From Gemmatimonadaceae bacterium (GTDB taxonomy: Bacteria; Gemmatimonadota; Gemmatimonadetes; Gemmatimonadales; Gemmatimonadaceae): a stretch of DNA of 64,000 nucleotides. Each line of letters opens with the position of its first letter. The first letter of the stretch is position 1. The notes beneath the pieces were generated by a model. The model had not been told where the DNA came from and did no database searches. It was given only the letters and a program-made list of their open reading frames with translations. Shown piece by piece: positions 1 to 8,947 of the stretch. The stretch lies in assembly GCA_020852815.1 (NCBI GenBank), contig JADZAN010000046.1, forward strand, positions 62,001-126,000. The letters are read 5' to 3'. Both the position numbers and the translations under genes were made by a program.

Positions 1-16
1 CCAACGCGTCCAGCAT
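1..16 (-). CDS. rplS: possible first codons of ribosomal protein L19 (runs off left edge)
   Basis: Only five codons are visible: an ATG on the minus strand reading Met-Leu-Asp-Ala-Leu into the window edge. It starts 30 nt downstream of the trmD stop. In most bacteria the operon rpsP-rimM-trmD is followed by rplS, and L19 proteins often begin with a short sequence containing a similar Ala-Leu element. The call rests on position more than sequence and could be wrong. Confidence 0.35.
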
Positions 17-46
17 GAAAAACGCTCTGCGATCTACCGAGATTCC

Positions 47-808
47 CTACGGCGAGTTTCGCTCGCCTCCCGGCAGTTGGAGTCCCGAGGCCTGCGCCTC
101 GCCTTTCTCCCGCTCCGCGCACGCGCCCCGCGCACGCGCCAATGCCTCGTCACGCGCCGCGGTGAGTCGCTCTCCCTCGGCCCGGCGCCAACGCGCGATC
201 TCGCCGTGATTGCCCGAGAGGAGGACCTCGGGGACCGTGAGTCCGCGGAAGTCCGGCGGGCGTGTGTAACTCGGCGCACTGATCATCCGTGTCTCGTGGA
301 ACGAATCGGTGCGCGCGCTCTCGTGATCCGACATCGCCCCGGGGAGGAGCCGCACCACGGCATCGACGATCGCGAGCGCCGCCGGCTCCCCGCCGCTCAG
401 GACGAAGTCGCCGAGCGAGAGTTCTTCGGTAGCCAGGTGCTCGGCCACGCGCTGGTCCACGTCCTTGTAGTGCCCACAGAGGAGCGTTAGCTCGTCACCC
501 GCGGCGAAGCGCGCCGCGTCCTGCTGAGCGAACGTTCGCCCGCGCGGCGAGAGGAGGACGATCGGCGCCCGGCAGCCTAACGACTCCACCGCCTCGAAGA
601 ACGGCCCCGGCTTCATCACCATCCCGGCGCCACCGCCGTACGGATAGTCGTCCACCGTGCGGTGGCGGTCGTGCGTGTAGTCGCGCAGGTCCACCAGGCG
701 ATACTCGACGCTCCCCGCGGCCGCCGCCTTGGCCGGGATGGACAGTTCGAGCGGGATGCGGAAGAAGTCGGGGAAGATCGTGACGATCGTTATGCGGAGC
801 GGGCTCAC
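47..808 (-). CDS. trmD: tRNA (guanine-N1-)-methyltransferase TrmD
   Basis: TrmD methylates G37 next to the anticodon of tRNAs that read CNN and GG-ending codons, using S-adenosylmethionine, and prevents +1 frameshifting. The 253-residue product has the family signature DDYPYGGGAGMVM near residue 55, the knot-forming segments LLSPRGRTF and GDFVLSGGEPAA, and the usual length. I chose the GTG start because it gives an N-terminus (SPLRITIVTIFPDFF) typical of TrmD and forms a GTGA overlap with the rimM stop, implying translational coupling. Upstream in-frame sequence overlaps rimM and does not resemble TrmD. It sits third in the ffh-rpsP-rimM-trmD operon. Confidence 0.96.
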   Translation of the reverse strand: MSPLRITIVTIFPDFFRIPLELSIPAKAAAAGSVEYRLVDLRDYTHDRHRTVDDYPYGGGAGMVMKPGPFFEAVESLGCRAPIVLLSPRGRTFAQQDAARFAAGDELTLLCGHYKDVDQRVAEHLATEELSLGDFVLSGGEPAALAIVDAVVRLLPGAMSDHESARTDSFHETRMISAPSYTRPPDFRGLTVPEVLLSGNHGEIARWRRAEGERLTAARDEALARARGACAEREKGEAQASGLQLPGGERNSP

Positions 809-1356
809 TCGAACAGCCCCTCCGGCGCGTCGACGACGAGCACGCCGCGCTCCACGTCCACGCCGGCGATGAACTCCTCGCGATACGGCATCAGGACGGT
901 GTCGGTCGCGCCGGTGCGCCGGATCTCCAGCAGGAGCCCATGCGCCAACTCGAAAAAGCCGGAGACCGTGCCGATCGTGCTGCCGTCCGTGCGCTGCACC
1001 TCCAGTCCAACGAGCTGGTGCAGGTAGACCTCGTCGTCCTGGAGCGGCTCGAGTTCCTCCATGGGGACCAGGAGGTAGCGCTCGCGCCACAGCTCCGCCT
1101 CGGTCCGGTCGGTGATCTCCTCGAAGGTGACGAGGAGGCCGTCCTTGAAGGGGCGCGCGTCGTCCACGTGCAACGCCTTCCCGTTCGGCGCCAGGTCGCC
1201 GGCGGTCGTGCCGGCTAAAAGACGTGCGCCGGGCGCGAAGATCGCGTCCGGCGCATCCGTCATCACTTCGACCACCAGCTCCCCGCGCACCCCGTGGGCG
1301 CGGCGCACACGTCCAACGATGGCGTGCGTGGCGCTCCCGCGGGACGACGAGGACAT
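805..1356 (-). CDS. rimM: 16S rRNA processing/ribosome maturation factor RimM
   Basis: RimM assists maturation of the 30S head and binds ribosomal protein S19. The 183-residue protein has the N-terminal RimM barrel signature GRVRRAHGVRGELVV near residue 15. This is followed by a PRC-barrel-like C-terminal half containing the conserved VYLHQLVGLEV and GTVSGFFELAHG segments, at normal family length. It begins 6 nt after the rpsP stop and its stop overlaps the trmD start by 4 nt, so rpsP-rimM-trmD is almost certainly one transcript. Confidence 0.95.
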   Translation of the reverse strand: MSSSSRGSATHAIVGRVRRAHGVRGELVVEVMTDAPDAIFAPGARLLAGTTAGDLAPNGKALHVDDARPFKDGLLVTFEEITDRTEAELWRERYLLVPMEELEPLQDDEVYLHQLVGLEVQRTDGSTIGTVSGFFELAHGLLLEIRRTGATDTVLMPYREEFIAGVDVERGVLVVDAPEGLFE

Positions 1357-1362
1357 GGCCCC

Positions 1363-1683
1363 TTACTCGGCGCCCTTCTCGCCCTCGGCCAGCGGGACGG
1401 CGGCGGCCTGCAGCTTCGTGGCCAGGCGCGCCTCGTGGCGAGCCTTCAGGATCCCTGCACGACGGAGGATCGAGCGCACCGTGTCGCTCGGCTGCGCGCC
1501 GACGTCGAGCCAGTAGTTGGCGCGATCCTGCTTGAGCTCCACCGCCCCCTCGGACTTGCGGGGCTGGTAGGTCCCGATGATCTCGATGAAGCGCCCTTCG
1601 CGCGGGGAGCGCGAGTCGGCGACGACGATGCGGTACATCGGGCTCTTCTTGCGTCCTTCGCGGCGGAGTCGAATGCGAACCAT
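1363..1683 (-). CDS. rpsP: 30S ribosomal protein S16
   Basis: The 106-residue product starts [20 protein letters not shown], the diagnostic S16 N-terminus, and contains EIIGTYQP and [10 protein letters not shown] as in the family. The C-terminal 20 or so residues (Ala/Glu rich) extend slightly beyond the shortest homologues. The ATG at 1683 is chosen because the family N-terminus starts there; in-frame sequence upstream is repeat DNA. It lies 158 nt after the ffh stop, behind a purine/pyrimidine inverted-repeat element, and 6 nt before rimM. Confidence 0.96.
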   Translation of the reverse strand: MVRIRLRREGRKKSPMYRIVVADSRSPREGRFIEIIGTYQPRKSEGAVELKQDRANYWLDVGAQPSDTVRSILRRAGILKARHEARLATKLQAAAVPLAEGEKGAE

Positions 1684-1768
1684 GTCAAACCTCGGTTGGT
1701 GCGTGGATCCTGCTACCCTGAGCTCCTCGCGACTCGCGGCATTTCCGGAGCGCGCCCAGGCCAATCTT

Positions 1769-1848
1769 GAGAAGACGAGAGGACGAGAAGACGAGAAGAC
1801 GAGGAGGGGCTCGTTGTGGATCTCGTCTTCTCGTCTTCTCGTCATCTC
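1769..1848. repeat. polypurine/polypyrimidine inverted repeat behind ffh
   Basis: On the plus strand, tandem copies of GAGAAGAC and GAGGACGA (1769-1804) are followed, after about 17 nt, by the inverted complement CTCGTCTTCTCGTCTTCTC (1821-1848). The outer edge of the right arm contains the ffh stop codon (1842-1844). In the ffh mRNA the purine-rich arm therefore starts at the stop codon and the pyrimidine arm follows. Related elements occur at 6056-6316, 57738-57907 and 59943-60103. No coding potential or mobile-element ORF is present. Confidence 0.8.
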
Positions 1849-3170
1849 CCCATAAGTCCCGGTGGCATACCCATCCGGCCGCCACTCGCGGCCTTCTTCA
1901 TCATCTTCTGCATGTCGCGGAACTGCTCCAGCAGGCGATTGACCTCGTTGATCGGGCGCCCGCTCCCCTTGGCGATGCGGGCGCGGCGCGAACCGTTGAT
2001 CAGGTTGGGAGTCTTGCGCTCTTCCCTGGTCATCGAGAGGACGATTGCCTCGACATGCTTCAGGCGTTTGGGGTCCATGTTGGCCCCCTTCAGCATCTTG
2101 CTGCTGACCCCTGGCAACATCTTGAGGATGCTCTCCATGGGGCCGAGCTTCTGCATCTGCTTCATGGCGGTGAGAAAGTCCTCGAGATCGAGACCTTCCT
2201 TGCGGACCTTCTTCTCCAGCTTCCTGGCCTCGGAGGCATCGAACGCTTCCTGTGCCTTCTCGACGAGCGAGACCACGTCGCCCATCTGCAGGATGCGGCC
2301 GGCCATGCGCTCGGGGTGGAACTCCTCGAGCGCGTCCGGCTTCTCGCCCACGCCGATGTACTTGATGGGCTTCTTGAGGACGCCGTAGATCGAGAGCGCC
2401 GCACCGCCACGGGCGTCGCCGTCCATCTTGGTGAGGATGACGCCGGTGACGCCTAACGCCTTGTTGAACCCCTCGGCGATGCGCACGGCGTCCTGGCCGG
2501 TCATGCCGTCGGCGACGAAGAGGATCTCTTCGGGGCGGACCGCCTCCTTGAGGCGCACCAGCTCCTGCATCATCTCGTCGTCGATCTGCAGGCGGCCGGC
2601 GGTGTCGAGGATCACGACGCGGTCGCGGGCGCGTTTCCCCTCGTCGATGCCGGCGCGGGCGATCCTCACCACATCCTTCGTGGAGCGATCGGCGTAGACC
2701 GGGACCTCGAGCGACGCGCCTAACGTCTCCAGCTGGTCGATGGCGGCGGGGCGATAGACGTCGGCCGCCACCAGGCGGGTCGGGCGCCCTTCGCCCTTGA
2801 GCTTGCGGGCGAGCTTGGCGGCCGACGTCGTCTTCCCGGAGCCCTGCAGCCCGACCATCATGACGACCGTGGGCGGGACCGAGGAGAGCTTGAGCGGCTC
2901 GCGGCGCTCGCCGAGCATCGCCGTGAGTTCGTCGTAGACGATCTTCACGAGCTGCTGCGCCGGCTGCACCGTCTTGAGCTGCGTGACGCCGACCGCCTTC
3001 TTCTCCACGCGCTCCAGGAACTCGCGCGTGAGCTGGAAGTTCACGTCGGCCTCGAGGAGCACGCGACGCACTTCCCGCAGCCCTTCCTTGATGTCCGACT
3101 CGGTCAGGACACCGCGGCCGCGGAGCTTGGCGAAGACGCCAGAAATCTTGTCTGAAAGCTCGTCAAACAT
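1842..3170 (-). CDS. ffh: signal recognition particle GTPase Ffh
   Basis: Ffh binds 4.5S RNA and signal sequences emerging from the ribosome and delivers them to FtsY/SecYEG. The 442-residue protein starts with the four-helix N domain ([20 protein letters not shown]). The G domain follows, with P-loop [15 protein letters not shown] near residue 107, DTAGR and [10 protein letters not shown]. The methionine-rich M domain ends in [18 protein letters not shown]. The ATG at 3170 gives the canonical N-terminus. The last codon and stop lie in the arm of an intergenic inverted repeat. It heads the rpsP-rimM-trmD operon and is divergent from lon. Confidence 0.97.
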   Translation of the reverse strand: MFDELSDKISGVFAKLRGRGVLTESDIKEGLREVRRVLLEADVNFQLTREFLERVEKKAVGVTQLKTVQPAQQLVKIVYDELTAMLGERREPLKLSSVPPTVVMMVGLQGSGKTTSAAKLARKLKGEGRPTRLVAADVYRPAAIDQLETLGASLEVPVYADRSTKDVVRIARAGIDEGKRARDRVVILDTAGRLQIDDEMMQELVRLKEAVRPEEILFVADGMTGQDAVRIAEGFNKALGVTGVILTKMDGDARGGAALSIYGVLKKPIKYIGVGEKPDALEEFHPERMAGRILQMGDVVSLVEKAQEAFDASEARKLEKKVRKEGLDLEDFLTAMKQMQKLGPMESILKMLPGVSSKMLKGANMDPKRLKHVEAIVLSMTREERKTPNLINGSRRARIAKGSGRPINEVNRLLEQFRDMQKMMKKAASGGRMGMPPGLMGR

Positions 3171-3604
3171 AGAGCCAAGAACGCTAGCTAAGTGGCCGAG
3201 GAAACACAACCTAGGGGGTGTGTCTCCCGGCGCTCGGCGGGGGCCGCACGCGTTCATCGCGGCACCGAGCGTCTCGAGCTCCCCTGCGCCCCCGCCCACA
3301 GGGGCCGCACGCCGCCCCCAGGGGCGCGGCTCCCCCCTCCGACGAGCGCGGCGAGCGCCACTGGCGGTCCGCCCGGGGACGCTTACCCGGCACGCCCCGC
3401 GCACCAGGACGCCGCAATCGCCTTGGAGCGAGCCCGGCGTCTCGTTAGGTGGAGCCCGCCGCGGCGACTCGGTTGTATCGCGATTCGCCCCGTGGCGTCA
3501 TACCTTTGGAACCGTCGCCGGAACGTGGACGGGAGAGGAACAACTCCCGCCCCCGCTCCCGTCCCAGCTTTCGCTGGCACAGGCTTTTCCCGTCTGCCTT
3601 TCTC
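3171..3604. other. divergent intergenic region between ffh and lon
   Basis: This 434-nt gap must hold promoters for both genes. I see no gene, no CIRCE-type heat-shock operator and no convincing minus 35/minus 10 pair; a weak candidate for lon is TTGTAT (3472) with TCATAC 19 nt downstream. The SRP RNA hallmark tetraloop region was looked for and not found. Around 3566-3595 the sequence CCCAGCTTTCGCTGG followed by ACAGGC matches the 30-nt repeat at 6244-6303. Confidence 0.6.
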
Positions 3605-6052
3605 ATGTCCCGTCCCCAGCGTCGCGACGAAATTCTCGGCCAGGAACTTCCGCCAACGCTCCCGCTCATGGCGTTGCGGTCCACGATCGTCTATCCGCTC
3701 GGCACGATCGCGGTGCAGATGGGGGCCCCGGAGAACCTCGCCCTGCTGCGCGCCAACGAGGACCCCGGCCTCATCGTCGCCCTCGTCGTTGCAACTGGCG
3801 ACGTGGACGATGCCATCGACAACCGGAAGTTCATTGGGCGCGTGGGGGTCGCGGCGCGCGTGCACGAACGCATCAACCTCCCGGGCGACACCGTCCAGAT
3901 CACGCTGCAGGGGCTTCGCCGCATCACCATCGAGTCGGTGGAACAGGAGGAGCCGTTCGTCATCTCGGGGGTGCGCGCGGCCAAGGAACTCCCCGCCGAT
4001 CCGGACGAACTCGACGATCTCGTGGCGCGCATCGTCAGCGCCGCCGAGACGCTGGCCGATCTCGTGGACCGCATCCCGGACGAGGTCCCGCAGATTCTCA
4101 AGATGAATGTCTCCGACCCGGGGCGCTTTGCCGACCTCGCGGCGACGAACATGAACTTCCGGATCAGCGACAAGGACGAAGTGCTGCAGCGGCTTGATGT
4201 GGGGCAGCGACTGCGCTTCATCCTTTCGCGTTTGGAGCGCGAGGTGGCGCGCGCCCGCGTGATGGAGGACGTGAAGAAGCAGACCGAGGTCAAGATCGAG
4301 CAGCACCAGCGCGAGTTCTATCTCCGTCAGCAGCTACGCGCGATCCAGGCCGAGCTGGGCGAGACCGACCCCGGCGAGAAGGAGGCGATCGAGCTCCTCA
4401 AGAAGATCGACGACGCCAGGCTCCCCGAGCGCGTGGGGCAGGAGGCGCGGCGCGAGACCGAGCGGCTGCGCATGCTCTCGCCGGCGTCGAGCGAGTACCA
4501 GGTGATCCGCACCTATCTCGACTGGATCCTGTCGCTGCCGTGGCACAAGCAATCGGGGGACGCCGAGATCGCGCTCACCAAGGTCGAGGAGGCGCTCGAC
4601 GGGCGGCACTACGGGCTGCACGAGGCCAAGGAGCGGATCGTGGAGTTCCTCGCCGTGCGCAAGCTGCGCGGCGGCGACTCGCACGGGCCGATCCTCTGCT
4701 TCGTGGGGCCGCCGGGGACGGGGAAGACGTCGTTAGGCGAGGCGATCGCCAAGGCCATCGGGCGCGAGTTCTACCGCATCTCCGTGGGCGGGGTGCGCGA
4801 CGAAGCCGAGGTGCGCGGCCACCGGCGCACCTACGTGGGGGCCATGCCCGGGCTCCTGTTGCAGGCGCTGCGGCGCGTTGGGGTGAGCGACCCGGTCCTG
4901 ATGATCGACGAGATCGACAAGATGTCGGGGGGCGGCGCCTCGGGCGACCCGACGGCGGCCATGCTCGAAGTGCTGGACCCGGCGCAGAATCACGACTTCG
5001 TCGACCACTACCTGAACCTCCCGTACGACCTCTCGCGCTCGCTCTTCATCTGCACGGCCAACAACCTCTTCGACATCCCCGCCCCGTTGCGCGACCGCAT
5101 GGAGGTCATCCGCATCGCCGGCTACACGGTGGAGGAGAAGGTGGAGATTGCGTGGCGCTATCTCCTGCCGCGCCTCCTCGAGGAGCACGGGATCACCGAC
5201 AAGGACATCCAGTTCACCGACGAGGTGCTGGGCTTCATCTCGTCGCGCTACTCGCGTGAGGCGGGGCTGCGCAACTTCGAGCGCAACATCGCCACCATCA
5301 TGCGCAAGCGCGCGCGCAAGAAGGCCGAGGGGGAGGAAGGGGCGTGGGTGGTGGACAGTGCCCTCGTCGAACAGCACCTGGGCGCCCCCAAGTACGCGGC
5401 GGAGGAGGCCGAGAAGGAGCCCGAGATCGGCGCGGTGACGGGGCTGGCGTGGACCTCGAATGGCGGTGACATCATGACCATCGAGGCGCTGCGCATGCCG
5501 GGGACCGGAAAGCTGACCGTGACCGGGCAACTGGGCGACGTGATGCGCGAGTCGGTGGACGCGGCGATGTCGTTCGTGCGCTCGCGCGCCGATTCGTTAG
5601 GCGTGACGCCGCAGGACCTCAAGGAGAGCGACCTGCACATCCACTTCCCCGCTGGCGCCGTCCCCAAGGATGGTCCCAGCGCCGGCGTGGCGGTGACGCT
5701 CGCCATTGGCTCCGTCCTGAGCCGCCGCCCCGTGCGCCGCGACGTGGCGATGACCGGCGAAGTGACGCTGCGCGGCAAGGTGCTGGAGATCGGCGGGGTG
5801 AAGGAGAAGACGCTCGCCGCCTATCGCGCGGGGTTACGCGAGGTGATCCTCCCCGCCGGCAACTCGAAGGACCTGCGCGACGTGCCGGACGAGGTGCGGG
5901 GGAACATGGCGTTCACCTTCGTGAGCGGGATGGACGAAGTGTTTCGGTTGGCGCTGATGGAGCACGCGACGACGACGCTGGCCGATGCCCCGCCGGATGA
6001 GCCGACGAGGAGCATGGGGGCGGCGCAGCCGGGGGCGGCGACGAAGACGTGA
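3605..6052 (+). CDS. lon: ATP-dependent protease La (first of two Lon proteins)
   Basis: Lon is a soluble hexameric AAA+ protease that degrades misfolded and regulatory proteins. The 815-residue product has the N-terminal substrate-binding domain (LMALRSTIVYPLG onward), a coiled helical linker (about 210-310) and Walker A GPPGTGKTS near 368. Walker B VLMIDEIDK is near 432. The C-terminal Ser-Lys protease has the catalytic serine in PKDGPSAG near 690 and the lysine in GGVKEKT near 731. The ATG at 3605 gives a standard length; upstream in-frame sequence is low-complexity. The stop is followed after 3 nt by a polypurine repeat arm. A paralogue with a long tail lies at 60107. Confidence 0.96.
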   Translation: MSRPQRRDEILGQELPPTLPLMALRSTIVYPLGTIAVQMGAPENLALLRANEDPGLIVALVVATGDVDDAIDNRKFIGRVGVAARVHERINLPGDTVQITLQGLRRITIESVEQEEPFVISGVRAAKELPADPDELDDLVARIVSAAETLADLVDRIPDEVPQILKMNVSDPGRFADLAATNMNFRISDKDEVLQRLDVGQRLRFILSRLEREVARARVMEDVKKQTEVKIEQHQREFYLRQQLRAIQAELGETDPGEKEAIELLKKIDDARLPERVGQEARRETERLRMLSPASSEYQVIRTYLDWILSLPWHKQSGDAEIALTKVEEALDGRHYGLHEAKERIVEFLAVRKLRGGDSHGPILCFVGPPGTGKTSLGEAIAKAIGREFYRISVGGVRDEAEVRGHRRTYVGAMPGLLLQALRRVGVSDPVLMIDEIDKMSGGGASGDPTAAMLEVLDPAQNHDFVDHYLNLPYDLSRSLFICTANNLFDIPAPLRDRMEVIRIAGYTVEEKVEIAWRYLLPRLLEEHGITDKDIQFTDEVLGFISSRYSREAGLRNFERNIATIMRKRARKKAEGEEGAWVVDSALVEQHLGAPKYAAEEAEKEPEIGAVTGLAWTSNGGDIMTIEALRMPGTGKLTVTGQLGDVMRESVDAAMSFVRSRADSLGVTPQDLKESDLHIHFPAGAVPKDGPSAGVAVTLAIGSVLSRRPVRRDVAMTGEVTLRGKVLEIGGVKEKTLAAYRAGLREVILPAGNSKDLRDVPDEVRGNMAFTFVSGMDEVFRLALMEHATTTLADAPPDEPTRSMGAAQPGAATKT

Positions 6053-6055
6053 TGC

Positions 6056-6316
6056 GAGAAGACGAGAAGACGAGAAGACGAGAGGACGAGAAGACGAGAA
6101 ACGGCAAAGGACTACTACAAGGGCGTCAACACGGAGGGGAACTGAGACACGGAGGGCACGGGGGAGGTCGCACACGCGACGCCAACCCGTGCCCTCCGTG
6201 TCTCCGTGAATCCCCCGTGGTGTTTCTGTTGCTCGTCTTCGTCTTCTCGTCCCCAGCTTTCGCTAGGGCAGGCTTCTCGTCCCCAGCCTTCGCTGGGGCA
6301 GGCTTCTCGTCTTCTC
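6056..6316. repeat. nested inverted-repeat element filling the lon/DUF445 gap
   Basis: The gap between two convergent genes is entirely repeat DNA. An outer purine arm of GAGAAGAC units (6056-6100) pairs loosely with a pyrimidine-rich arm (6232-6316). Inside is a perfect 19-bp inverted repeat, GAGACACGGAGGGCACGGG (6144-6162) and its complement (6186-6204), separated by 23 nt. The outer arms abut the stop codons of both neighbours (lon stop at 6052, DUF445 stop at 6316-6318). It may act as a bidirectional terminator or 3'-end stabiliser; no T-tract is seen. Confidence 0.8.
6244..6303. repeat. two tandem copies of a 30-nt hairpin-containing repeat
   Basis: Two adjacent 30-nt units (6244-6273 and 6274-6303) differ at only two positions. 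Each contains CCCCAGC-tttc/cttc-GCTGGGG-like palindromic halves followed by CAGGC. A related single copy is in the lon promoter region (about 3566-3595) and a degenerate one before degP (about 44499-44512). This resembles a REP-type dispersed intergenic palindrome. Confidence 0.75.
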
Positions 6317-7620
6317 TAGAATGCCCGTTGCAGCAGATACAGCACCATCCCCGCCAGCCCCCCCACCAACGTCCCATTGATTCGGATAAACTGCAGATCG
6401 CGCCCGATCGCCAGTTCGATCCGGTGCGACGTCGCCACGGGATCCCACCGCCTAACGGTCCCCGCGATCAGCTCCCCCACCTCGTCCTGGTAGCGCTCTA
6501 CTATCGCCACCACGGCCTCGATCAGCCAAGCGTCGACCTTTTCCATCAGCACGGGGTCGGAGAGAATCGCATTGCCGAAAGCGGTGAGCCCGCGCTCGAT
6601 GGTCTCCGGCGAGAACCCTTCCGGATTCTCGGCGTGGCGCGCGATGCTCGCCTTGGCGTCAGCCCAGAGCGAGGCGCTGAAGCCGCGCACGGCGTCGGCG
6701 TGCAGCACGTCCTCCTTGATCTGCTCGGCCTTGAGGATGACCTCGGGCGACGCCTGCAGCTTGACGATGAACTCGTCGATGGCCTCGTCGAAGCGCTGGC
6801 GCAGCGGATGGTTGGGGTCGGCGTGCACCGCCTGCATGGTGTTCTCCAGCGCCCGCACGATGCGCCCGGCGATCTTGTCGTCGATCGCCCCCGGAATCCA
6901 CCACGGGCTCTCCTTCTCCACCCGCTCGCGAATCAGGTCCTGGTTCTCGCTGATCCCCTTGGCAAGCAGGCGAATGGCGTCGTCGAGCAGCGCCTGGTGA
7001 CGGTTCCCCGCCGTCAGGATCGAGAGCGCCTTGCCGATGAGCGGCGCCACCTGCGTCTTCTGCGCGCGATTGATCACCGCCTTGCTGATGAACTCCTGCA
7101 CGTCGTCGTCCTTGAGGACGTTGGCGGCGGCGGCGGCGGAGCGGGCAAGCTGGCGGGCGATGCGCCGCGAGTTCTCCGGCTCCACCATCCACGTGGCCAT
7201 GCGCTGCGCGGCATTCAGCGTGTGGAGCTTGACCACGATCACGTCGCGGTGCAGGAAGTTCTTCTGCACGAAGGCGCCCAGCGTCTGCCCAACCCGGTCC
7301 TTGCGCGCGGGGATGATCGCCGTGTGCGGGATCGGGATGCCTAACGGGTGACGGAAGAGCGCCGTGACGGCGAACCAGTCGGCCAACCCGCCAATCATCG
7401 ACGCCTCGGCGGTGGCGCGCACGATCCCCAACCACGGGTATTGTCCCTCGAAGTAGCGGGCGACGATGAAGGTCACCGTCGCCACGACGAGCAGCGCCAG
7501 CGCCCACCGCTTCATCGCCCGCAGGCGGGCGATCCGCTGCGCCTCGTCCTCCGGGCGCAGCGGCTGCGGAACGGCGAGCGCGGCCTGGTCGGGAGCCGGT
7601 CGTCGCGGCGCCTCGGACAT
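6316..7620 (-). CDS. DUF445 family membrane protein (YjiN-like)
   Basis: A 434-residue protein of the DUF445 family, whose biochemical role is unknown. A transmembrane helix is visible near residues 38-56 (WALALLVVATVTFIVARYF), followed by the family hallmark ASMIGGLADWFAVTALFRHPLG. A long alpha-helical body rich in charged residues follows, with a second hydrophobic segment at the extreme C-terminus (GTLVGGLAGMVLYLLQ). The start lies 1 nt after the stop of the HEXXH lipoprotein gene, making this the last gene of a five-gene operon. The stop codon touches the repeat element downstream. Confidence 0.85.
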   Translation of the reverse strand: MSEAPRRPAPDQAALAVPQPLRPEDEAQRIARLRAMKRWALALLVVATVTFIVARYFEGQYPWLGIVRATAEASMIGGLADWFAVTALFRHPLGIPIPHTAIIPARKDRVGQTLGAFVQKNFLHRDVIVVKLHTLNAAQRMATWMVEPENSRRIARQLARSAAAAANVLKDDDVQEFISKAVINRAQKTQVAPLIGKALSILTAGNRHQALLDDAIRLLAKGISENQDLIRERVEKESPWWIPGAIDDKIAGRIVRALENTMQAVHADPNHPLRQRFDEAIDEFIVKLQASPEVILKAEQIKEDVLHADAVRGFSASLWADAKASIARHAENPEGFSPETIERGLTAFGNAILSDPVLMEKVDAWLIEAVVAIVERYQDEVGELIAGTVRRWDPVATSHRIELAIGRDLQFIRINGTLVGGLAGMVLYLLQRAF

Positions 7621-7621
7621 C

Positions 7622-8947
7622 CTACTCCTCGAGCTTGACCTTGCCGAGGTCGAGCACGTTGATGCTCGCCCCCGCCGGCACGTCGACGTACAACACCACG
7701 GGGCGCCCGTCGATGTCGCCCGCCGTGACGGCGATGGTGCGCCCGCGCGCCGAGTAGACGCGCGTGCTCTGCGACGCCTGCGACGGCTTCACGTTGCCGA
7801 AACGCTTGAGGATGGACGTATCGAGCAGGTCGAAGAACTCGGCGCCATCCACCGACGTGTCCCACACGCTGAGCCACGCCAGTCCTTCGCCCTTCCCGGT
7901 CTCGAAGAGCTGGAAGCGGTCACCATCCCAACCTGCTCCCCCTCGGTAGGCCGCATCGCGATCCTTGAGGTGCTCATAGAGGAAGAGGCGCGTCTCGAAC
8001 TCGCCGAGGTTGTTCTCGTAGAGGAGCTTGCCGGGAGGTGCGGGGAGCGTGACAAACGTGGGATCGTCGCGCGACCCGAAGAATCGGTCCTCGTGCATCA
8101 CCTGCTCGGTCGACACGGGCATTTCGCTGAAGACCTGCTTGCCGGCACGCTTCTCCTTGAAGAGGCGCATGAACTCCGCCCCCGAGAGATACGGGAAGAG
8201 GAGCGTCTCCTGGATGAGCGTTGGCGCAGACGAGAAGACCGGCATCGACGAGTTGCTCTCGCGGATGATCTGTCGCACGCGCTCCCATCCACCGGGGAGG
8301 TTGGCGACCATCGTCCCGCCGCCGAGCATGCTGGCCAGTTGTTCGAAGGTGGCCTGCCCCTCGACGACGGCCTGCGCGGCGACGGTGCGATCGTTGTGCC
8401 CCCTCACCTTCTGCAGCGAGTCGAGGTTGAGGTACTGGTCCTGCAGCGCGTGCACCAGCTCGTGCGACACGGTGACCGACAGCATTTCGTCGTTGGCCCC
8501 CTGCACGATGTAGAGGACCTTGGTCGACGGGTCGTAGTAGCCGGCGATCTGCTCGGTGAGGAGCGCCAGCATGAACTTCCTGAGGTCGAGGGTGTCGGGG
8601 ATGAGGCCGAGGAGCTTGTAGGAATGCTCGCTCCCCCTCAGCTCTGCCTCGGGCATGTCCTCGGTGAAGCGCTTCTCAAGGAACGCGCGCACCTCGTCCT
8701 TGGTGCGCGCCTCGAACCTGGGGGGAGACTTGAACTTGAGGCCGATCGCTTCCTCGAGTTTGGGGATGGCGTCGGCGACCTTGGCCGCGACGGGGTCCTT
8801 GGCCTTCTGCTTGCCGCAGGCGGCGGCCGTCAGCAGCAACGCGGCGCCGGCGAGCCGCGCCAGCGCGCGGGACCACCTGCGCGCGCGAACCGAGTCGCGG
8901 TGGCGTGCCCCGCGGTGACTGCCGAGCCATCCCCCAGGTCGTGCCAT
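7622..8947 (-). CDS. lipoprotein with HEXXH metallopeptidase-like motif
   Basis: About 441 residues. A long, arginine-rich N-terminus leads into a hydrophobic segment ending in a lipobox (LLTAAAC, Cys near 44), so it is probably membrane-anchored outside the cytoplasm. The mature part contains VSHELVHALQDQ, a zincin-type HEXXH motif. A possible third ligand Glu lies in VVEGQATFEQL about 30 residues later, an arrangement seen in gluzincins. I do not recognise the family precisely. The ATG at 8947 overlaps the preceding stop by 1 nt; an ATG at 8959 is an alternative. Its tight coupling to an AAA+ ATPase and a prepilin peptidase suggests a shared envelope role, which is inference. Confidence 0.75.
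   Translation of the reverse strand: MARPGGWLGSHRGARHRDSVRARRWSRALARLAGAALLLTAAACGKQKAKDPVAAKVADAIPKLEEAIGLKFKSPPRFEARTKDEVRAFLEKRFTEDMPEAELRGSEHSYKLLGLIPDTLDLRKFMLALLTEQIAGYYDPSTKVLYIVQGANDEMLSVTVSHELVHALQDQYLNLDSLQKVRGHNDRTVAAQAVVEGQATFEQLASMLGGGTMVANLPGGWERVRQIIRESNSSMPVFSSAPTLIQETLLFPYLSGAEFMRLFKEKRAGKQVFSEMPVSTEQVMHEDRFFGSRDDPTFVTLPAPPGKLLYENNLGEFETRLFLYEHLKDRDAAYRGGAGWDGDRFQLFETGKGEGLAWLSVWDTSVDGAEFFDLLDTSILKRFGNVKPSQASQSTRVYSARGRTIAVTAGDIDGRPVVLYVDVPAGASINVLDLGKVKLEE

Noticed and set aside
3171-3604. 4.5S SRP RNA gene next to ffh
   Set aside because: The conserved domain IV sequence (GGAAGG...AGCA type) is not present on either strand.
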